The notes: a model not told the origin generated them from the letters alone. DNA of 64,000 bases from Agromyces bracchium (GCF_009709675.1 NZ_WMLB01000017.1:229088-293087); one strand, 5' to 3'; positions 37,998 through 47,530 are shown, numbered from the stretch's first letter. Numbers and translations: made by a program.

Positions 37998-38957
37998 TCA
38001 GGCGCCGCGCCGAGCCGCCGTGCGCACCAGCGCGTCGTAGACCGTCGACGCATCGGTGTCGGACGCCTCGATCGCGAGCGGCACGAGTGAGGTCTCGGTG
38101 AGCCCGGGCAGCACGTTCGCCTCCAGGAACCACGGCGTACCCTCGTCGTCGACGATGAGGTCCACGCGTGAGATGTCGCGGAGTCCGAGCGTGCGGTGCG
38201 CAGCGAGCGCGGCAGCCGTTGCACGTTCGACGGACTCCTCCGGAAGGCGGCACGGCGAGAAGAACGTGGTCTCCCCCGCGTTGTACCTCGCCTGGAACGA
38301 GTACACGCCGGCGGACGGAACGATCTCGACCGCCGTGAGCGCGCGCGGCGCGCCATCCGTCTCGACGACCGCGATCGCCAGTTCGGTGCCGACCACGCGT
38401 CGCTCGACGACGGCGACGTCGGCGTAGGTGAACGCGTCGACCATGGCCCGCGGAAGGTCGGCCGGCGCCTCGACGATCGTGACGCCCTGCGCCGACCCGC
38501 CCGAGCCGGGCTTCACCACGAGGTCTCCGGGCAATGCGTCGCGGACGACCCGCAGCACGCTCGCGGCCCCGAGCTCTCGGAACGCCTCGTGCGACAGCAC
38601 GATCGACTTCGGAACCGCGCCGCCGGCGGCGGCCACGAGCGAGCTCGCCACCGGCTTCGACCATGCCCGACGGGCTGCCGCACCGGTCGAGCCGACCGTG
38701 GGGATGTCGAGCGCGGCGAGCAGTTCGAGCAACGTGCCGTCTTCGCCGCTCGACCCGTGCAGCGCCGGGAACACGACGTCGGGTCGGTGCTCGGCGAGGT
38801 ACGGCAGGAGGGCGGCGTCGGGATCGCGCAGTTCGACGCGATGACCGGCCTCGGTCAGGGCGTCGGCGACTCGTCGGCCGGAGCGCAGCGAGACATCGCG
38901 CTCGTGGGAGATGCCCCCGGCGAGCACGACGACGGAGAGGCCGGTGGAATCGCTCAT
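37998..38957 (-). CDS. D-alanine-D-alanine ligase family protein
   Basis: ATP-grasp ligase related to Ddl. 319 aa, with LAGGISHERDVSLRSG (start of the Ddl fold), VFPALHGSSGEDGTL (substrate loop), VVKPGSGGSAQGV (ATP-binding loop) and FLEANVLPGLT, where the Ddl consensus reads E-x-N-T-x-P-G-x-T, so Val replaces Thr. Several actinobacteria carry such a shorter Ddl-like gene beside parAB in addition to a main ddl elsewhere, so it may be a paralogue with a different substrate. It converges with parB and its start lies 16 bp after the stop of the aminotransferase gene, so the two are probably co-transcribed. Confidence 0.85.
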   Translation of the reverse strand: MSDSTGLSVVVLAGGISHERDVSLRSGRRVADALTEAGHRVELRDPDAALLPYLAEHRPDVVFPALHGSSGEDGTLLELLAALDIPTVGSTGAAARRAWSKPVASSLVAAAGGAVPKSIVLSHEAFRELGAASVLRVVRDALPGDLVVKPGSGGSAQGVTIVEAPADLPRAMVDAFTYADVAVVERRVVGTELAIAVVETDGAPRALTAVEIVPSAGVYSFQARYNAGETTFFSPCRLPEESVERATAAALAAHRTLGLRDISRVDLIVDDEGTPWFLEANVLPGLTETSLVPLAIEASDTDASTVYDALVRTAARRGA

Positions 38958-38973
38958 GATCAGGGGTTCTCCA

Positions 38974-40296
38974 CTACTTGAGGTCGGTGGGCGGGGCGAG
39001 TTCGATGCCCGGGCGATCGGGAAGCTGGAGGGTGCCGGTGCCGGCGAAGGTGTCGAGGAGATCGAGCTCGCCGTTGACGACCGTCGCGAGGCGGCGGATC
39101 CCGAGGCGGATGGCGTCGGGAGTCGGGTAGCAGAACGAGAGCCGCATCGCGTGCCGACCCCGCCCGTCGGCGAAGAAGGCCGTGCCGGGCGTGTAGGCGA
39201 CGAGCTCCCGCACGGCGCGCGGCAGCATCTGCTTCGAGTCGAGCATGTCGGGCAGCGTCACCCAGACGTAGAACCCGCCGTTGGGGTTGGTCCACGAGAG
39301 CTGCGGGAGGTACTCCCCCAGCGCCTCGATCATCGCGTCCTTGCGTTCGCGGTACACCCCGCGGAACGCGTCGATCTGCCCGCGCCAGTCGGCCTGCGAC
39401 AGGTACTCCGACACCACGAGCTGGCTGAAGGACGACGGCGAGAGGATCGCGGACTCGGCGGCGAGGATGAGCTTCTCGCGGATCGCATGCGGAGCGAGCG
39501 CCCAGCCGACCCGGAAACCCGGGGCGAGCGTCTTCGAGAACGAACCGAGGTAGATGACACCCTCGGGGTCCATCGATCGGAGGGCGTCGGGCGCCGGCTC
39601 GTCGAAGTGCAGGAGTCCGTACGGGTTGTCCTCGAGCACCAGGATCTCGTTCGCGCGGCAGATCTCGAGGATCTCGGGTCGCCGCGCCGCGGAGAGCGTG
39701 ACGCCGGCGGGGTTGTGGAAGTTCGGGATGGTGTAGAGGAACTTGATGCGGCGCCCCTGACCGCGCAGGTGCGCGATCGTCTCGCGGAGCGCCTCCGGGA
39801 TGAGGCCCTCGTCGTCCATCGCGACGTGCACGACCGACGCCTGGTACGAGCGGAAGACGCCCATGGCGCCGACGTAGGACGGGGCCTCGGCGAGGACCAC
39901 GTCGCCGGGGTCGAGGAAGAGCTTCGCCACGAAGTCGAGGGCCTGCTGCGAGCCGGTCGAGGTCACGACGTTGTCGACCGAGGCGCGGATGCCCTCGAGG
40001 GACATGACCTCGAGGATGTGCTCGCGGAGCGACGGGATGCCCTGGCCCGAGCCGTACTGCAGGGCGACCGGCCCCTGCTCGCGCATCGTCCGCTCGAACG
40101 CGGAGGTGATGAGCTCCTGCGGAAGCGCCGAGACGAACGGCATGCCGCCGGCGAGCGACACCACCTCGGGCCGCGACGCCACGGCGAACAGGGCACGCAC
40201 CTCGGAGGCGGCGAAGCCGGCGGCTCGCTCGGCGTAGTTCGCGTACCACGGATCGAGGTTGTTGCCGGCCCGCTCGGGCACTCCGTCAGAGGTCAC
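38974..40296 (-). CDS. PLP-dependent class I/II aminotransferase (2-aminoadipate/MocR-type without HTH)
   Basis: Fold-type I aminotransferase of 440 aa. Visible: the N-terminal VVSLAGGMPFVSALP, TSTGSQQALDFVAK (cofactor phosphate binding), NFHNPAGVTLS, LEDNPYGLLHF with the cofactor Asp, and the Schiff-base Lys in YLGSFSKTLAPGFRVGW. The family includes 2-aminoadipate and broad-specificity aromatic/branched-chain transaminases; it resembles the C-terminal domain of MocR regulators but has no helix-turn-helix. GTG start 40294-40296. The Ddl-like gene follows on the same strand after 16 bp. Confidence 0.9.
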   Translation of the reverse strand: MTSDGVPERAGNNLDPWYANYAERAAGFAASEVRALFAVASRPEVVSLAGGMPFVSALPQELITSAFERTMREQGPVALQYGSGQGIPSLREHILEVMSLEGIRASVDNVVTSTGSQQALDFVAKLFLDPGDVVLAEAPSYVGAMGVFRSYQASVVHVAMDDEGLIPEALRETIAHLRGQGRRIKFLYTIPNFHNPAGVTLSAARRPEILEICRANEILVLEDNPYGLLHFDEPAPDALRSMDPEGVIYLGSFSKTLAPGFRVGWALAPHAIREKLILAAESAILSPSSFSQLVVSEYLSQADWRGQIDAFRGVYRERKDAMIEALGEYLPQLSWTNPNGGFYVWVTLPDMLDSKQMLPRAVRELVAYTPGTAFFADGRGRHAMRLSFCYPTPDAIRLGIRRLATVVNGELDLLDTFAGTGTLQLPDRPGIELAPPTDLK

Positions 40297-40403
40297 TGCT
40301 GGATTCCGTTCTGCTCAGGCTCTCCATGCTAGCCAGCCGCGTCGGGGCGCCCGAACCGGATGCCACTGCGTGACGCCGAGCGCCCGGGCCAGCCGCGCAG
40401 ACG

Positions 40404-40444
40404 CCGAGGGCCCGTAACCGATCAATACGGTTACGGGCCCTCGG
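40404..40444 (-). terminator. Terminator of trxBA
   Basis: Perfect 17-bp stem (40404-40420 with 40428-40444) with a 7-nt loop, 16 bp after the trxA stop. Strongest terminator in the window. Confidence 0.9.
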
Positions 40445-40460
40445 ACCGATCAGGCGATGA

Positions 40461-40784
40461 TCAGCCGATGAACTCGGCCAGGTCCTGCTCAAGGATCGGC
40501 TTCGGCTTCGCACCGATGACGGTGCGGACGACCTCGCCGCCCTTGAAGACCTTCATCGCGGGGATCGCGGTGATCTGGTACTTCATCGCGAGGCCCGGGT
40601 TCTCGTCGACGTTGAGCTTGACGATGTCGAGCTTGTCGGAGTGCTCGGTCGCGATCTGGTCGAGGATCGGGCTCACCGCGCGACACGGGCCGCACCACTC
40701 GGCCCAGAAGTCGACGAGGACGGCCTTCTCGTTCTGGAGGACCTCCTGCTCGAAGGTGGCCTCGGACACTGCACGTGCAGTCAT
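40461..40784 (-). CDS. trxA: Thioredoxin
   Basis: 107-aa cytoplasmic disulfide reductase with the active site W30-C-G-P-C34, the buried Asp in VLVDFW, and the cis-Pro in ITAIPAMKVF. ATG 40782-40784 is preceded by AAGGAGATATCC, a strong ribosome site. It follows trxB by 83 bp on the same strand and is probably transcribed from the SigR-type promoter upstream of trxB. Confidence 0.97.
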   Translation of the reverse strand: MTARAVSEATFEQEVLQNEKAVLVDFWAEWCGPCRAVSPILDQIATEHSDKLDIVKLNVDENPGLAMKYQITAIPAMKVFKGGEVVRTVIGAKPKPILEQDLAEFIG

Positions 40785-40867
40785 GGATATCTCCTTTGGT
40801 GGAAGCGATGGCCCGGAGCGTCCGCCGGCATACATGTCGATGTCGGCATCAGACCCGGAAAGCGTGG

Positions 40868-41878
40868 TCAGCGGGCGGCGTCCGCGAGGTCGACGGCGAC
40901 GAGCTCGTCCACCTCGGCGGCCTCCGCCGCCGCTGCGACGGGCTCGCCGTGCGTGTCCTCGAGCGCGGCGAGGTAGTGCTCGGCGTCAAGGGCGGCGACG
41001 GTGCCGGAACCGGCCGCGGTCACGGCCTGCCGGTAGGTCGGGTCGATGACGTCGCCGGCGGCGAACACGCCGGGCACCGACGTGCGCGACGAGCGGCCGT
41101 CGACGGCGATGGTGCCCTCGGCGGTCAGGTCGAGCTTGCCGTGCACGAGGTGCGTGCGGGGATCGTTGCCGATGGCGACGAACAGGCCGTCGAGGTCGAG
41201 GGCGCTGACCTCGCCGGAGACCGTGTCGCGCAGCGTGACACCCGTCACGGCGGTGTCGCCGTGGATGGCGTCGACGGCGGCGTTCCAGACGAACTCGATC
41301 TTCGGGTTGTCGAAGGCGCGCTGCTGCATGATCTTCGACGCCTTGAGCTGGTCGCGGCGGTGGATCACGTAGACCTTGTCGGCGAAGCGGGTGAGGAAGG
41401 TCGCCTCCTCCATCGCGGAGTCGCCGCCGCCGACGACCGCGATGGTCTTCTCGCGGAAGAAGAAGCCGTCGCAGGTGGCGCACCACGAGAGTCCGTGGCC
41501 CGAGAGCCGCTCCTCTTCGGGCAGGCCGAGCTTGCGGTACGCCGAGCCGGTCGCGAAGATGATCGCCTTCGCCTCGTGCTCACCGCCGTTGCCGAGCTTG
41601 ACGCGCTTGACCGGGCCCTCGACCTCGAGCTCCACGACGTCGTCGTAGACGACCTCGGTGCCGAAGCGCTCGGCCTGGGCCTGCATCTTGCCCATGAGGT
41701 CGGGGCCCATGATCCCCTCGGGGAAGCCCGGGAAGTTCTCGACCTCGGTCGTGTTCATGAGCTCGCCGCCGATCTCGACGGAACTGGCGATGAGCAGCGG
41801 CTTCAGCTCGGCGCGGGCCGCGTAGATGGCGGCGGTGAATCCCGCCGGCCCTGACCCGATGATGATGATGTCGCGCAA
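40868..41878 (-). CDS. trxB: Thioredoxin reductase
   Basis: FAD/NADPH enzyme that reduces thioredoxin. FAD-binding GSGPAGFTAAIYAAR at the N-terminus, the redox-active W-CATC-DG (about residues 133-136), the NADPH-binding VVGGGDSAMEEA, and GVFAAGDVIDPTYRQ. 336 aa, with a ~25-residue Ala/Glu-rich tail. The start is TTG 41876-41878 with AGGAGCGGG upstream; no ATG/GTG precedes the FAD motif. Confidence 0.96.
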   Translation of the reverse strand: MRDIIIIGSGPAGFTAAIYAARAELKPLLIASSVEIGGELMNTTEVENFPGFPEGIMGPDLMGKMQAQAERFGTEVVYDDVVELEVEGPVKRVKLGNGGEHEAKAIIFATGSAYRKLGLPEEERLSGHGLSWCATCDGFFFREKTIAVVGGGDSAMEEATFLTRFADKVYVIHRRDQLKASKIMQQRAFDNPKIEFVWNAAVDAIHGDTAVTGVTLRDTVSGEVSALDLDGLFVAIGNDPRTHLVHGKLDLTAEGTIAVDGRSSRTSVPGVFAAGDVIDPTYRQAVTAAGSGTVAALDAEHYLAALEDTHGEPVAAAAEAAEVDELVAVDLADAAR

Positions 41879-41941
41879 ACCCGCTCCTGTCGTTCCGTGC
41901 GATGCCGCGGCATCCTACTCACCGGATGCCACGACATGGTG

Positions 41942-41967
41942 AACACAGTCTAGGCGGCGCCTATTCC
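41942..41967 (-). promoter_or_regulatory. SigR-type promoter of trxBA
   Basis: On the minus strand GGAAT (41963-41967), exactly 18 nt, then GTT (41942-41944), matching the SigR (SigH-like) consensus GGAAT-N18-GTT known for disulfide-stress genes, including trxBA, in Streptomyces. It lies 64 bp upstream of the trxB start. No sigR/rsrA pair is in this window. Confidence 0.65.
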
Positions 41968-42051
41968 GGCCCCGATGGCGCTCACGGGCGGGTCACAGGC
42001 TGGGCAGCGAGCGAGCGGATGCCGCGGGCTCGAGCCCCGCGTCATCCGCCG

Positions 42052-43674
42052 TCATCGGCGCCGGAGACGGGCCAGCACGGGCCCGGCGAAGCCGAGCAGC
42101 TCGGGTGAGCGGAGCAGCCACAGGATGCCGCCGTAGAGCAGCGCCATCACTGTTCCCGTGAGGGCCATGACGAGGATCGCCCCCCAGCGGTCGGCGATCG
42201 CGAAGCCGCCCTCGGTGAAGGCGCCGAACGCCGAGACGATCGCGAAGCCGGCGACGACGGGCACGATGACCGCGGCGATGTCGCGCGCGAGGCTCGCGAG
42301 CACCCGTGTGGCGTCGAGGCGCTGGAGCTTCGGCCGGAGCAGCAGCAGTGCGAGGCCGAGCTGGACCGTTCCGGAGATCGTGGTCGCCAGCGCGACGCCG
42401 ACGGCGGTCCACTCGACCGGGAGCAGGAGGGCGGTCAGTGCCAGGGCCGTGAACACGACGACCTGGACCAGCGTGAACATGAACGGCGTCCGCGTGTCGC
42501 CGAGCGCGTAGAACGTCCGCTGCACCACGAACAGGATGCTGAAGCCCACCAGGCCGATCGCGAACGCGACGATCACGTTGCCGAGGGCGGCCGCATTGGC
42601 CAGGTTGCCGGGCTGGAAGACGGCCGCGAACGGGTAGGCGACGACGACGAGCACGGCCGAGGCGAGCACCAGGATCAGCGCGACCGCCCGGACGGCACCG
42701 GAGAGGTCGTCGCGCACGCGGTCGAGGAAGCCGTCGCGGGCGTGCTCGCTCATCCGGGTGAAGTACGCGGTCGCGATCGAGACCGTGATCACCGAGTGCG
42801 GGAGCATGAAGATGAGCCACGCGTTCTCGATGGCCGCGACCGATGCGCCCTGCTCGGACGCGGTCGCCGCGACCCGGGTCTGCACGATGCCGGCGAAGGT
42901 CGTGAGCAGCAGCATCCCGAACGTCCACGCCGCCATGCGGCCCGCCGAACGCAGTCCGACGCCGCGCCAGCGGAAGTCCGGGCGGTACCGCAGTCCGATC
43001 CGGCGCCAGAACCAGAAGAGCACGACGGCCTGCGCCGCGATGCCGAGCGTCGCCGAGCCGGCGAGCAGCGCGATCATCCCGGGCGTCCACTCCTCGGCCG
43101 TGCGGGTGCCGTCCGGGTCGAACCCGAACAGCAGGCCGAAGGCGACGAGGCCCGCGAGGGCGACCACGTTGTTCAGGACGGGCACCCAGGTGAACGGGCC
43201 GAAGCTGCGGCGGGCGTTCAGGACCTCGCCGAGCAGGGTGTACAGGCCGTAGAAGAAGATCTGCGGCAGGCACCAGAACGCGAACGCCGTGGCGAGCGCG
43301 AGCGTGTCGGGCGGGAAGCTCCCGCCGTAGATCCACGCGAGCACCGGCGCGAGCGCGGTCGCGACGATCGTGGCCGCCCCGATCACGACGAGCGCGAGCG
43401 TGACGAGCTTGTTGATGTACGCGCTGCCGCCGTCGGCGTGCGCGCTCGCGCGCACGATCTGCGGCACGAGCACCGCAGAGAGCACCCCGCCGGCGACGAT
43501 GACGTACACCGTGTTCGGCAGTCCGTTGGCGACGGCGAACGCGTCGGCGCTCGCCGAGCCCACGACGCCGATGGTCGCGGCGAGGACGATCGCCTTCAGG
43601 AACCCGAGGATGCGGGAGACGATCGTCCCCGACGCGAGGAACAGGCTCGCCCGGGCGATGCGATCGTCAGCCAT
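42052..43674 (-). CDS. murJ: Lipid II flippase MurJ
   Basis: Polytopic MOP-superfamily transporter flipping lipid II. 540 aa with about 14 hydrophobic segments. MurJ features include ASGTIVSRILGFLKAIVLA at the N-terminus, the GGVLSAVLVPQIVRA region with its conserved Arg, and the central QTRVAATAS and PHSVITVSIATAYFTRMSEHA. It lacks the long cytoplasmic pseudokinase tail of mycobacterial MviN. The ATG at 43672-43674 overlaps the DUF6049 stop by 8 bp. Confidence 0.95.
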   Translation of the reverse strand: MADDRIARASLFLASGTIVSRILGFLKAIVLAATIGVVGSASADAFAVANGLPNTVYVIVAGGVLSAVLVPQIVRASAHADGGSAYINKLVTLALVVIGAATIVATALAPVLAWIYGGSFPPDTLALATAFAFWCLPQIFFYGLYTLLGEVLNARRSFGPFTWVPVLNNVVALAGLVAFGLLFGFDPDGTRTAEEWTPGMIALLAGSATLGIAAQAVVLFWFWRRIGLRYRPDFRWRGVGLRSAGRMAAWTFGMLLLTTFAGIVQTRVAATASEQGASVAAIENAWLIFMLPHSVITVSIATAYFTRMSEHARDGFLDRVRDDLSGAVRAVALILVLASAVLVVVAYPFAAVFQPGNLANAAALGNVIVAFAIGLVGFSILFVVQRTFYALGDTRTPFMFTLVQVVVFTALALTALLLPVEWTAVGVALATTISGTVQLGLALLLLRPKLQRLDATRVLASLARDIAAVIVPVVAGFAIVSAFGAFTEGGFAIADRWGAILVMALTGTVMALLYGGILWLLRSPELLGFAGPVLARLRRR

Positions 43675-45829
43675 TCGAGGGGTCCTCCGGTCGGGTCGCG
43701 GCGTCGGCGTCGCCGTTCGACCCGGCGTCGTCGGGCGAGGCCTCCGAGGCGGCATCCGTCGCCTCACCCGCCGCGGCGCGCTGGCGGCGGCGGCGCAGGA
43801 TGGTGCGCAGGATGCCGGCGCCGAAGACGACGACCGCGAGCACGGCGAGGATCGTCGCGCCGACGCCCTCCCAGTCGGCGTGCACGTTCGCCGGGATCCG
43901 GACGACCGAACCGAGCGGGGTGCCGCCGGGCGACGTGAGCGAGACCTCGAGGTCGACCTCGCCGCTGCCGACGCCGGCCGCGACCGGCACCTGGACGGTG
44001 CGGCGGCTCTCGCCCTCGACGGTCGCCTCGACGGTGTCCTCGACGAGCAGCCGTCCGTTCGACGGGTCGACCGTCACGACCACGTTCACCGCGAACGGCA
44101 GGTCGTTCTCGATCGTGATCGGGATGCCCGTCTCACTCGCGACCACGAGCACGCTGCTCGTCGGCACGACCGAGACGGAGTCGGTGATCGCGCGCTGGTC
44201 GACCAGCCATCGGCCGACCGCCTCGGTCCATTCGGTCGGGAGGTCGAGCCATCCGACGGCGAGGAGTTCGAGGAGGTCGCGTCGCGTCGGCGCGGTGAGC
44301 AGGGTCGGGTCGTCGAGCACGTCGGAGAACTCGTCGACCGCCGATTCCGCGCCGAGCAGGCGGTCGACGTTCTCGAGACGCTGGGCGTCCTCGGGGAGCG
44401 AGACCAGGGTGCGAGAGACCGGCGGTGCGCCCACGGCCTCGGTCAGCGTCGCGGTGCGCGACCACTGCGATCCGTCGAGGGCGGCGAGCGTCTCGCCGAC
44501 GCGCTCGGCGTCGGCCCCGGCCGAGCGTGCGAACGAGCCGAGGAGGGTCGCCGACGCGTCACCCGGGCCGAGCGCCAGCTCCGCGAGCAGGCGCGAGGTC
44601 GCGCTGCGCCACTCGGCGTCCGTCTGGGCGGCGGCGGCGAGGCGGAGCGGAGCCTGCAGCCGGGCGTCGGCCACGACGGCCCCGCGGCCGTCGATCGTGG
44701 CCGCCGCGTTCGACGCGCCATCCGTCATCTCGACGTTGCCGGGAGCGAGGATGGCGGTGGTCAGGCCGCCCGCGGCGAAGCGGTCGAGGTCGCCGGATGC
44801 CACGGTGTCGTCGGCGGGCCAGGCGAGGTCGGTCCGGGTGAAGTCCCAGTCGAGCAGCTCGGCATCCGTCGGCGCCTCGCCCGGGGCGTTCGTCGCTCCG
44901 GCGGGACCCTGGGCGTCGGCGAAGTCCGCCGCGTCGACGACGTCGGCGAACCCGAGCGGCTCGAGCGGTGCGTCGAGTCCGGCCTGCGACTGCGCGGCGA
45001 TGTCGGCGTCGGCGTAGGCGAGGGGGAACACCTCGTTGGGCATCTCCGCCAGCGCCTCGAGCCATGCCACGGCGGACTCGGGCGCCGACGAACCGAGCGC
45101 GCGGATCGAGACGGGGATCCGGGGGTCGATGCCGATGGCGACGCCGGTCCCCGACACCGCCTCGAGCTGGCGGGTGAGCAGGCCGGTCGGACCGGTCCAC
45201 GACTCAAGTCGCTCGGCGGGGAGCATGCCGCCCTCGTTCACCGGGACCGTGAGCGGATACACCAGCGCCAGCCCGGGACGGTCCTCGTCGGTGACGAGCG
45301 CGTTGGCGACCGCGGTGGTGCCCCACGCGACATCCGCCCCACCGGATTCGAGGGACGCGGCGAGGCCGACCGCCGGGTCGGCCGCGCCGGTGGCGCTCGC
45401 CGGGAGCGTGAACTCCAGCGTCGTGACCGCGCCGACGGGGAGCGCTGCGGTCGCGCGCTCGAACACCGTGCGCGCCGACGCGGGGAGACCCCCGTCGCTC
45501 GCCCAGGCGTCGAGGTCGCCGACGTCGTCGAGCCCCGAGGCGGCCACGCCGAGCGAGAGCGTGCCGGCCGCGACCTCGGCGTCGCCGCCGTTCACGATCT
45601 CGACGACCACGTCGATGGGCGCACCGGCCGCGACCGCGGTGCCGTCGGCAGGGGCGACGCTGACGCTGACTCCGCTCTCGGGCTCGGCCGCGCGGGCGGC
45701 CGGAGCGCCCGTCGGACCGTCGAGCGGCGCGACCGCGCCGGCGACCCCGAGGGCCACGGTCGCGGCCCCGGCGAACAGGAGGGCGAGGAGTCGGCGCAGG
45801 CGTCGAGGAGGGGTCGACTCGGCCGGCAT
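43667..45829 (-). CDS. DUF6049 family secreted/membrane-anchored protein
   Basis: 720-aa exported protein encoded immediately before murJ in actinobacteria. Signal peptide: RRLRRLLALLF and a hydrophobic stretch with AAR-A-AEP near residues 45-50. The large extracytoplasmic region is rich in Ala/Asp/Thr/Val with beta-sandwich-like repeats. A C-terminal membrane helix (about 655-680, TILAVLAVVVFGAGIL) is followed by an Arg cluster and an acidic cytoplasmic tail. Function unknown; conserved coupling to murJ suggests a role in wall precursor export or its regulation. ATG 45827-45829. Confidence 0.85.
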   Translation of the reverse strand: MPAESTPPRRLRRLLALLFAGAATVALGVAGAVAPLDGPTGAPAARAAEPESGVSVSVAPADGTAVAAGAPIDVVVEIVNGGDAEVAAGTLSLGVAASGLDDVGDLDAWASDGGLPASARTVFERATAALPVGAVTTLEFTLPASATGAADPAVGLAASLESGGADVAWGTTAVANALVTDEDRPGLALVYPLTVPVNEGGMLPAERLESWTGPTGLLTRQLEAVSGTGVAIGIDPRIPVSIRALGSSAPESAVAWLEALAEMPNEVFPLAYADADIAAQSQAGLDAPLEPLGFADVVDAADFADAQGPAGATNAPGEAPTDAELLDWDFTRTDLAWPADDTVASGDLDRFAAGGLTTAILAPGNVEMTDGASNAAATIDGRGAVVADARLQAPLRLAAAAQTDAEWRSATSRLLAELALGPGDASATLLGSFARSAGADAERVGETLAALDGSQWSRTATLTEAVGAPPVSRTLVSLPEDAQRLENVDRLLGAESAVDEFSDVLDDPTLLTAPTRRDLLELLAVGWLDLPTEWTEAVGRWLVDQRAITDSVSVVPTSSVLVVASETGIPITIENDLPFAVNVVVTVDPSNGRLLVEDTVEATVEGESRRTVQVPVAAGVGSGEVDLEVSLTSPGGTPLGSVVRIPANVHADWEGVGATILAVLAVVVFGAGILRTILRRRRQRAAAGEATDAASEASPDDAGSNGDADAATRPEDPSNG

Positions 45830-45956
45830 GGAGGCGATTCTACGGGGAGCGAACCGGGAGGTTGCGGGGCGGCGCCGGGGCGGCGCCGGGGTGCCGACGG
45901 CCGATGCCGCCGGCCGATGCCGCCGTCGGGGGCGGCGGCGCTCACGGCGTCCTGCC

Positions 45957-45962
45957 TAACAT
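45957..45962 (+). promoter_or_regulatory. Leaderless-type -10 element of cca
   Basis: TAACAT ends 6 nt before the cca ATG (45969), which has no proper Shine-Dalgarno, implying a leaderless transcript. Confidence 0.5.
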
Positions 45963-45968
45963 GGAGCA

Positions 45969-47402
45969 ATGCAGAGTGTCGCTGAGGCCCTCGACCGGCT
46001 CGCGGGTCTGGCGGCCTCGCCGACGGTCGCCACGCTCGCCGACGCCTTCGAGGCGGCCGGCTTCGAGCTCGCCCTCGTCGGCGGTCCGGTCCGCGACGCG
46101 TTCCTCGGCCGGTCGACGAACGACCTCGACTTCACGACGGATGCCACGCCCGACGAGATCCTCGCCGTCGTGAAGCCCGTCGCCGAGGCGCACTGGGACA
46201 TCGGGCGCGCCTTCGGCACCATCGGCGCAATCGTGCAGGGGCACACCGTCGAGATCACGACCTACCGTGCCGACGCGTACGACGGCACCTCGCGCAAGCC
46301 CGAGGTGGTCTTCGGCACGTCGCTCGAGGACGACCTCGTCCGCCGCGACTTCACCGTGAACGCGCTCGCGCTGCGACTGCCGCAGCGGACGCTCGTCGAC
46401 CCGTCGGGCGGGGTCGAGGACCTCATCGCGCAGGTGCTGCGGACGCCCGCGGCGCCCGAGGTCTCGTTCGGCGACGACCCGCTGCGGATGATGCGTGCCG
46501 CGCGCTTCGCGGCGCAGCTCGGGTTCGAGGTCGAGCCGGGCACGCACGCCGCCATGTCCGAGCTCGCGCCCGAGATCGACCGGATCTCCGCCGAGCGCGT
46601 GCGCGACGAGCTGTCGAAGCTGCTGTGCACGGCGGCGGCGAGCCGCGGCATCCGACTGCTCGTCGACAGTGGGATCGCGGCGCGCGTGCTGCCCGAGATC
46701 CCGGCGCTCCGCCTCGAGATCGACGAGCACCACCACCACAAGGACGTCTACGAGCACAGCCTGACCGTGCTCGACCAGGCGATCGACTACGAGGCCTCGC
46801 GCGCGGTGCTCGACTCCCCCGACCTCGTCGTGCGCCTCGCCGCGCTGCTGCACGACATCGGCAAGCCCGCCACGCGCCGGCTCGAGCCGGGCGGTGCGGT
46901 CTCGTTCCACCACCACGACATGGTCGGCGCGAAGCTCGCCCGCAAGCGACTGCGCGCGCTGCGCTTCGACAACGACACCATCAAGGCGGTTTCGCGCCTC
47001 ATCGAGCTGCACCTGCGCTTCTTCGGGTACACGGATGGCGCGTGGTCCGACTCGGCCGTGCGCCGCTACGTGCGCGACGCCGGCGACCAGCTCGAGCGCC
47101 TGCACATCCTGACCCGGGCGGATGTCACGACCCGCAACCGACGCAAGGCCGACCGCCTCGGCTTCGCGTACGACGACCTCGAGGAGCGCGTCGCGCGCCT
47201 GGCCGAGGAGGAGGAGCTCGCGGCCGTGCGCCCCGAGCTCGACGGGCAGGAGATCATGGCGGCGCTCGGCATCCGCCCCGGGCCGGTGGTGGGCGAGGCG
47301 TACAAGTACCTGCTCGACGTGCGGCTCGACGAGGGCCCCATCGGGGCGGATGCCGCGCGCGAGCGTCTGCTCGCCTGGTGGGCCGCCCGCGGCGACGCCT
47401 GA
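45969..47402 (+). CDS. cca: CCA-adding tRNA nucleotidyltransferase
   Basis: Adds or repairs the 3' CCA of tRNAs; needed here because the tRNA genes in this window do not encode CCA. Class II nucleotidyltransferase head with LVGGPVRDAFLGR and the catalytic DLDFTTDATPDE, then RRDFTVNALAL and the ERVRDEL motif. The C-terminal half carries an HD domain (EHHHHKDVYEHSL and LLHDIGKP). 477 aa, as in other actinobacteria. ATG 45969. Confidence 0.95.
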   Translation: MQSVAEALDRLAGLAASPTVATLADAFEAAGFELALVGGPVRDAFLGRSTNDLDFTTDATPDEILAVVKPVAEAHWDIGRAFGTIGAIVQGHTVEITTYRADAYDGTSRKPEVVFGTSLEDDLVRRDFTVNALALRLPQRTLVDPSGGVEDLIAQVLRTPAAPEVSFGDDPLRMMRAARFAAQLGFEVEPGTHAAMSELAPEIDRISAERVRDELSKLLCTAAASRGIRLLVDSGIAARVLPEIPALRLEIDEHHHHKDVYEHSLTVLDQAIDYEASRAVLDSPDLVVRLAALLHDIGKPATRRLEPGGAVSFHHHDMVGAKLARKRLRALRFDNDTIKAVSRLIELHLRFFGYTDGAWSDSAVRRYVRDAGDQLERLHILTRADVTTRNRRKADRLGFAYDDLEERVARLAEEEELAAVRPELDGQEIMAALGIRPGPVVGEAYKYLLDVRLDEGPIGADAARERLLAWWAARGDA

Positions 47403-47476
47403 CACGCGCCGCCGCGCCGCGTGCGCGCCGCCGCGCCGCCGCGTGCGCGCATCGCTGCACTCGCTTCCGTCCGGGG

Positions 47477-47530
47477 TGCGCGGATCCGCGACAAGTGCGC
47501 AGGTCCGAGGCTGCGCATCGGTCGTGCAAC
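47477..47530 (+). repeat. Left imperfect repeat flanking the AbiEi-like gene
   Basis: Starts TGCGCGGATCCGCGACAAGT and continues GCGCAGG. About three-quarters identical by eye to 48643-48697. It lies in the 237-bp gap between cca and the AbiEi-like gene; the rest of that gap is low-complexity CGCCGCCGCG sequence. Confidence 0.5.
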
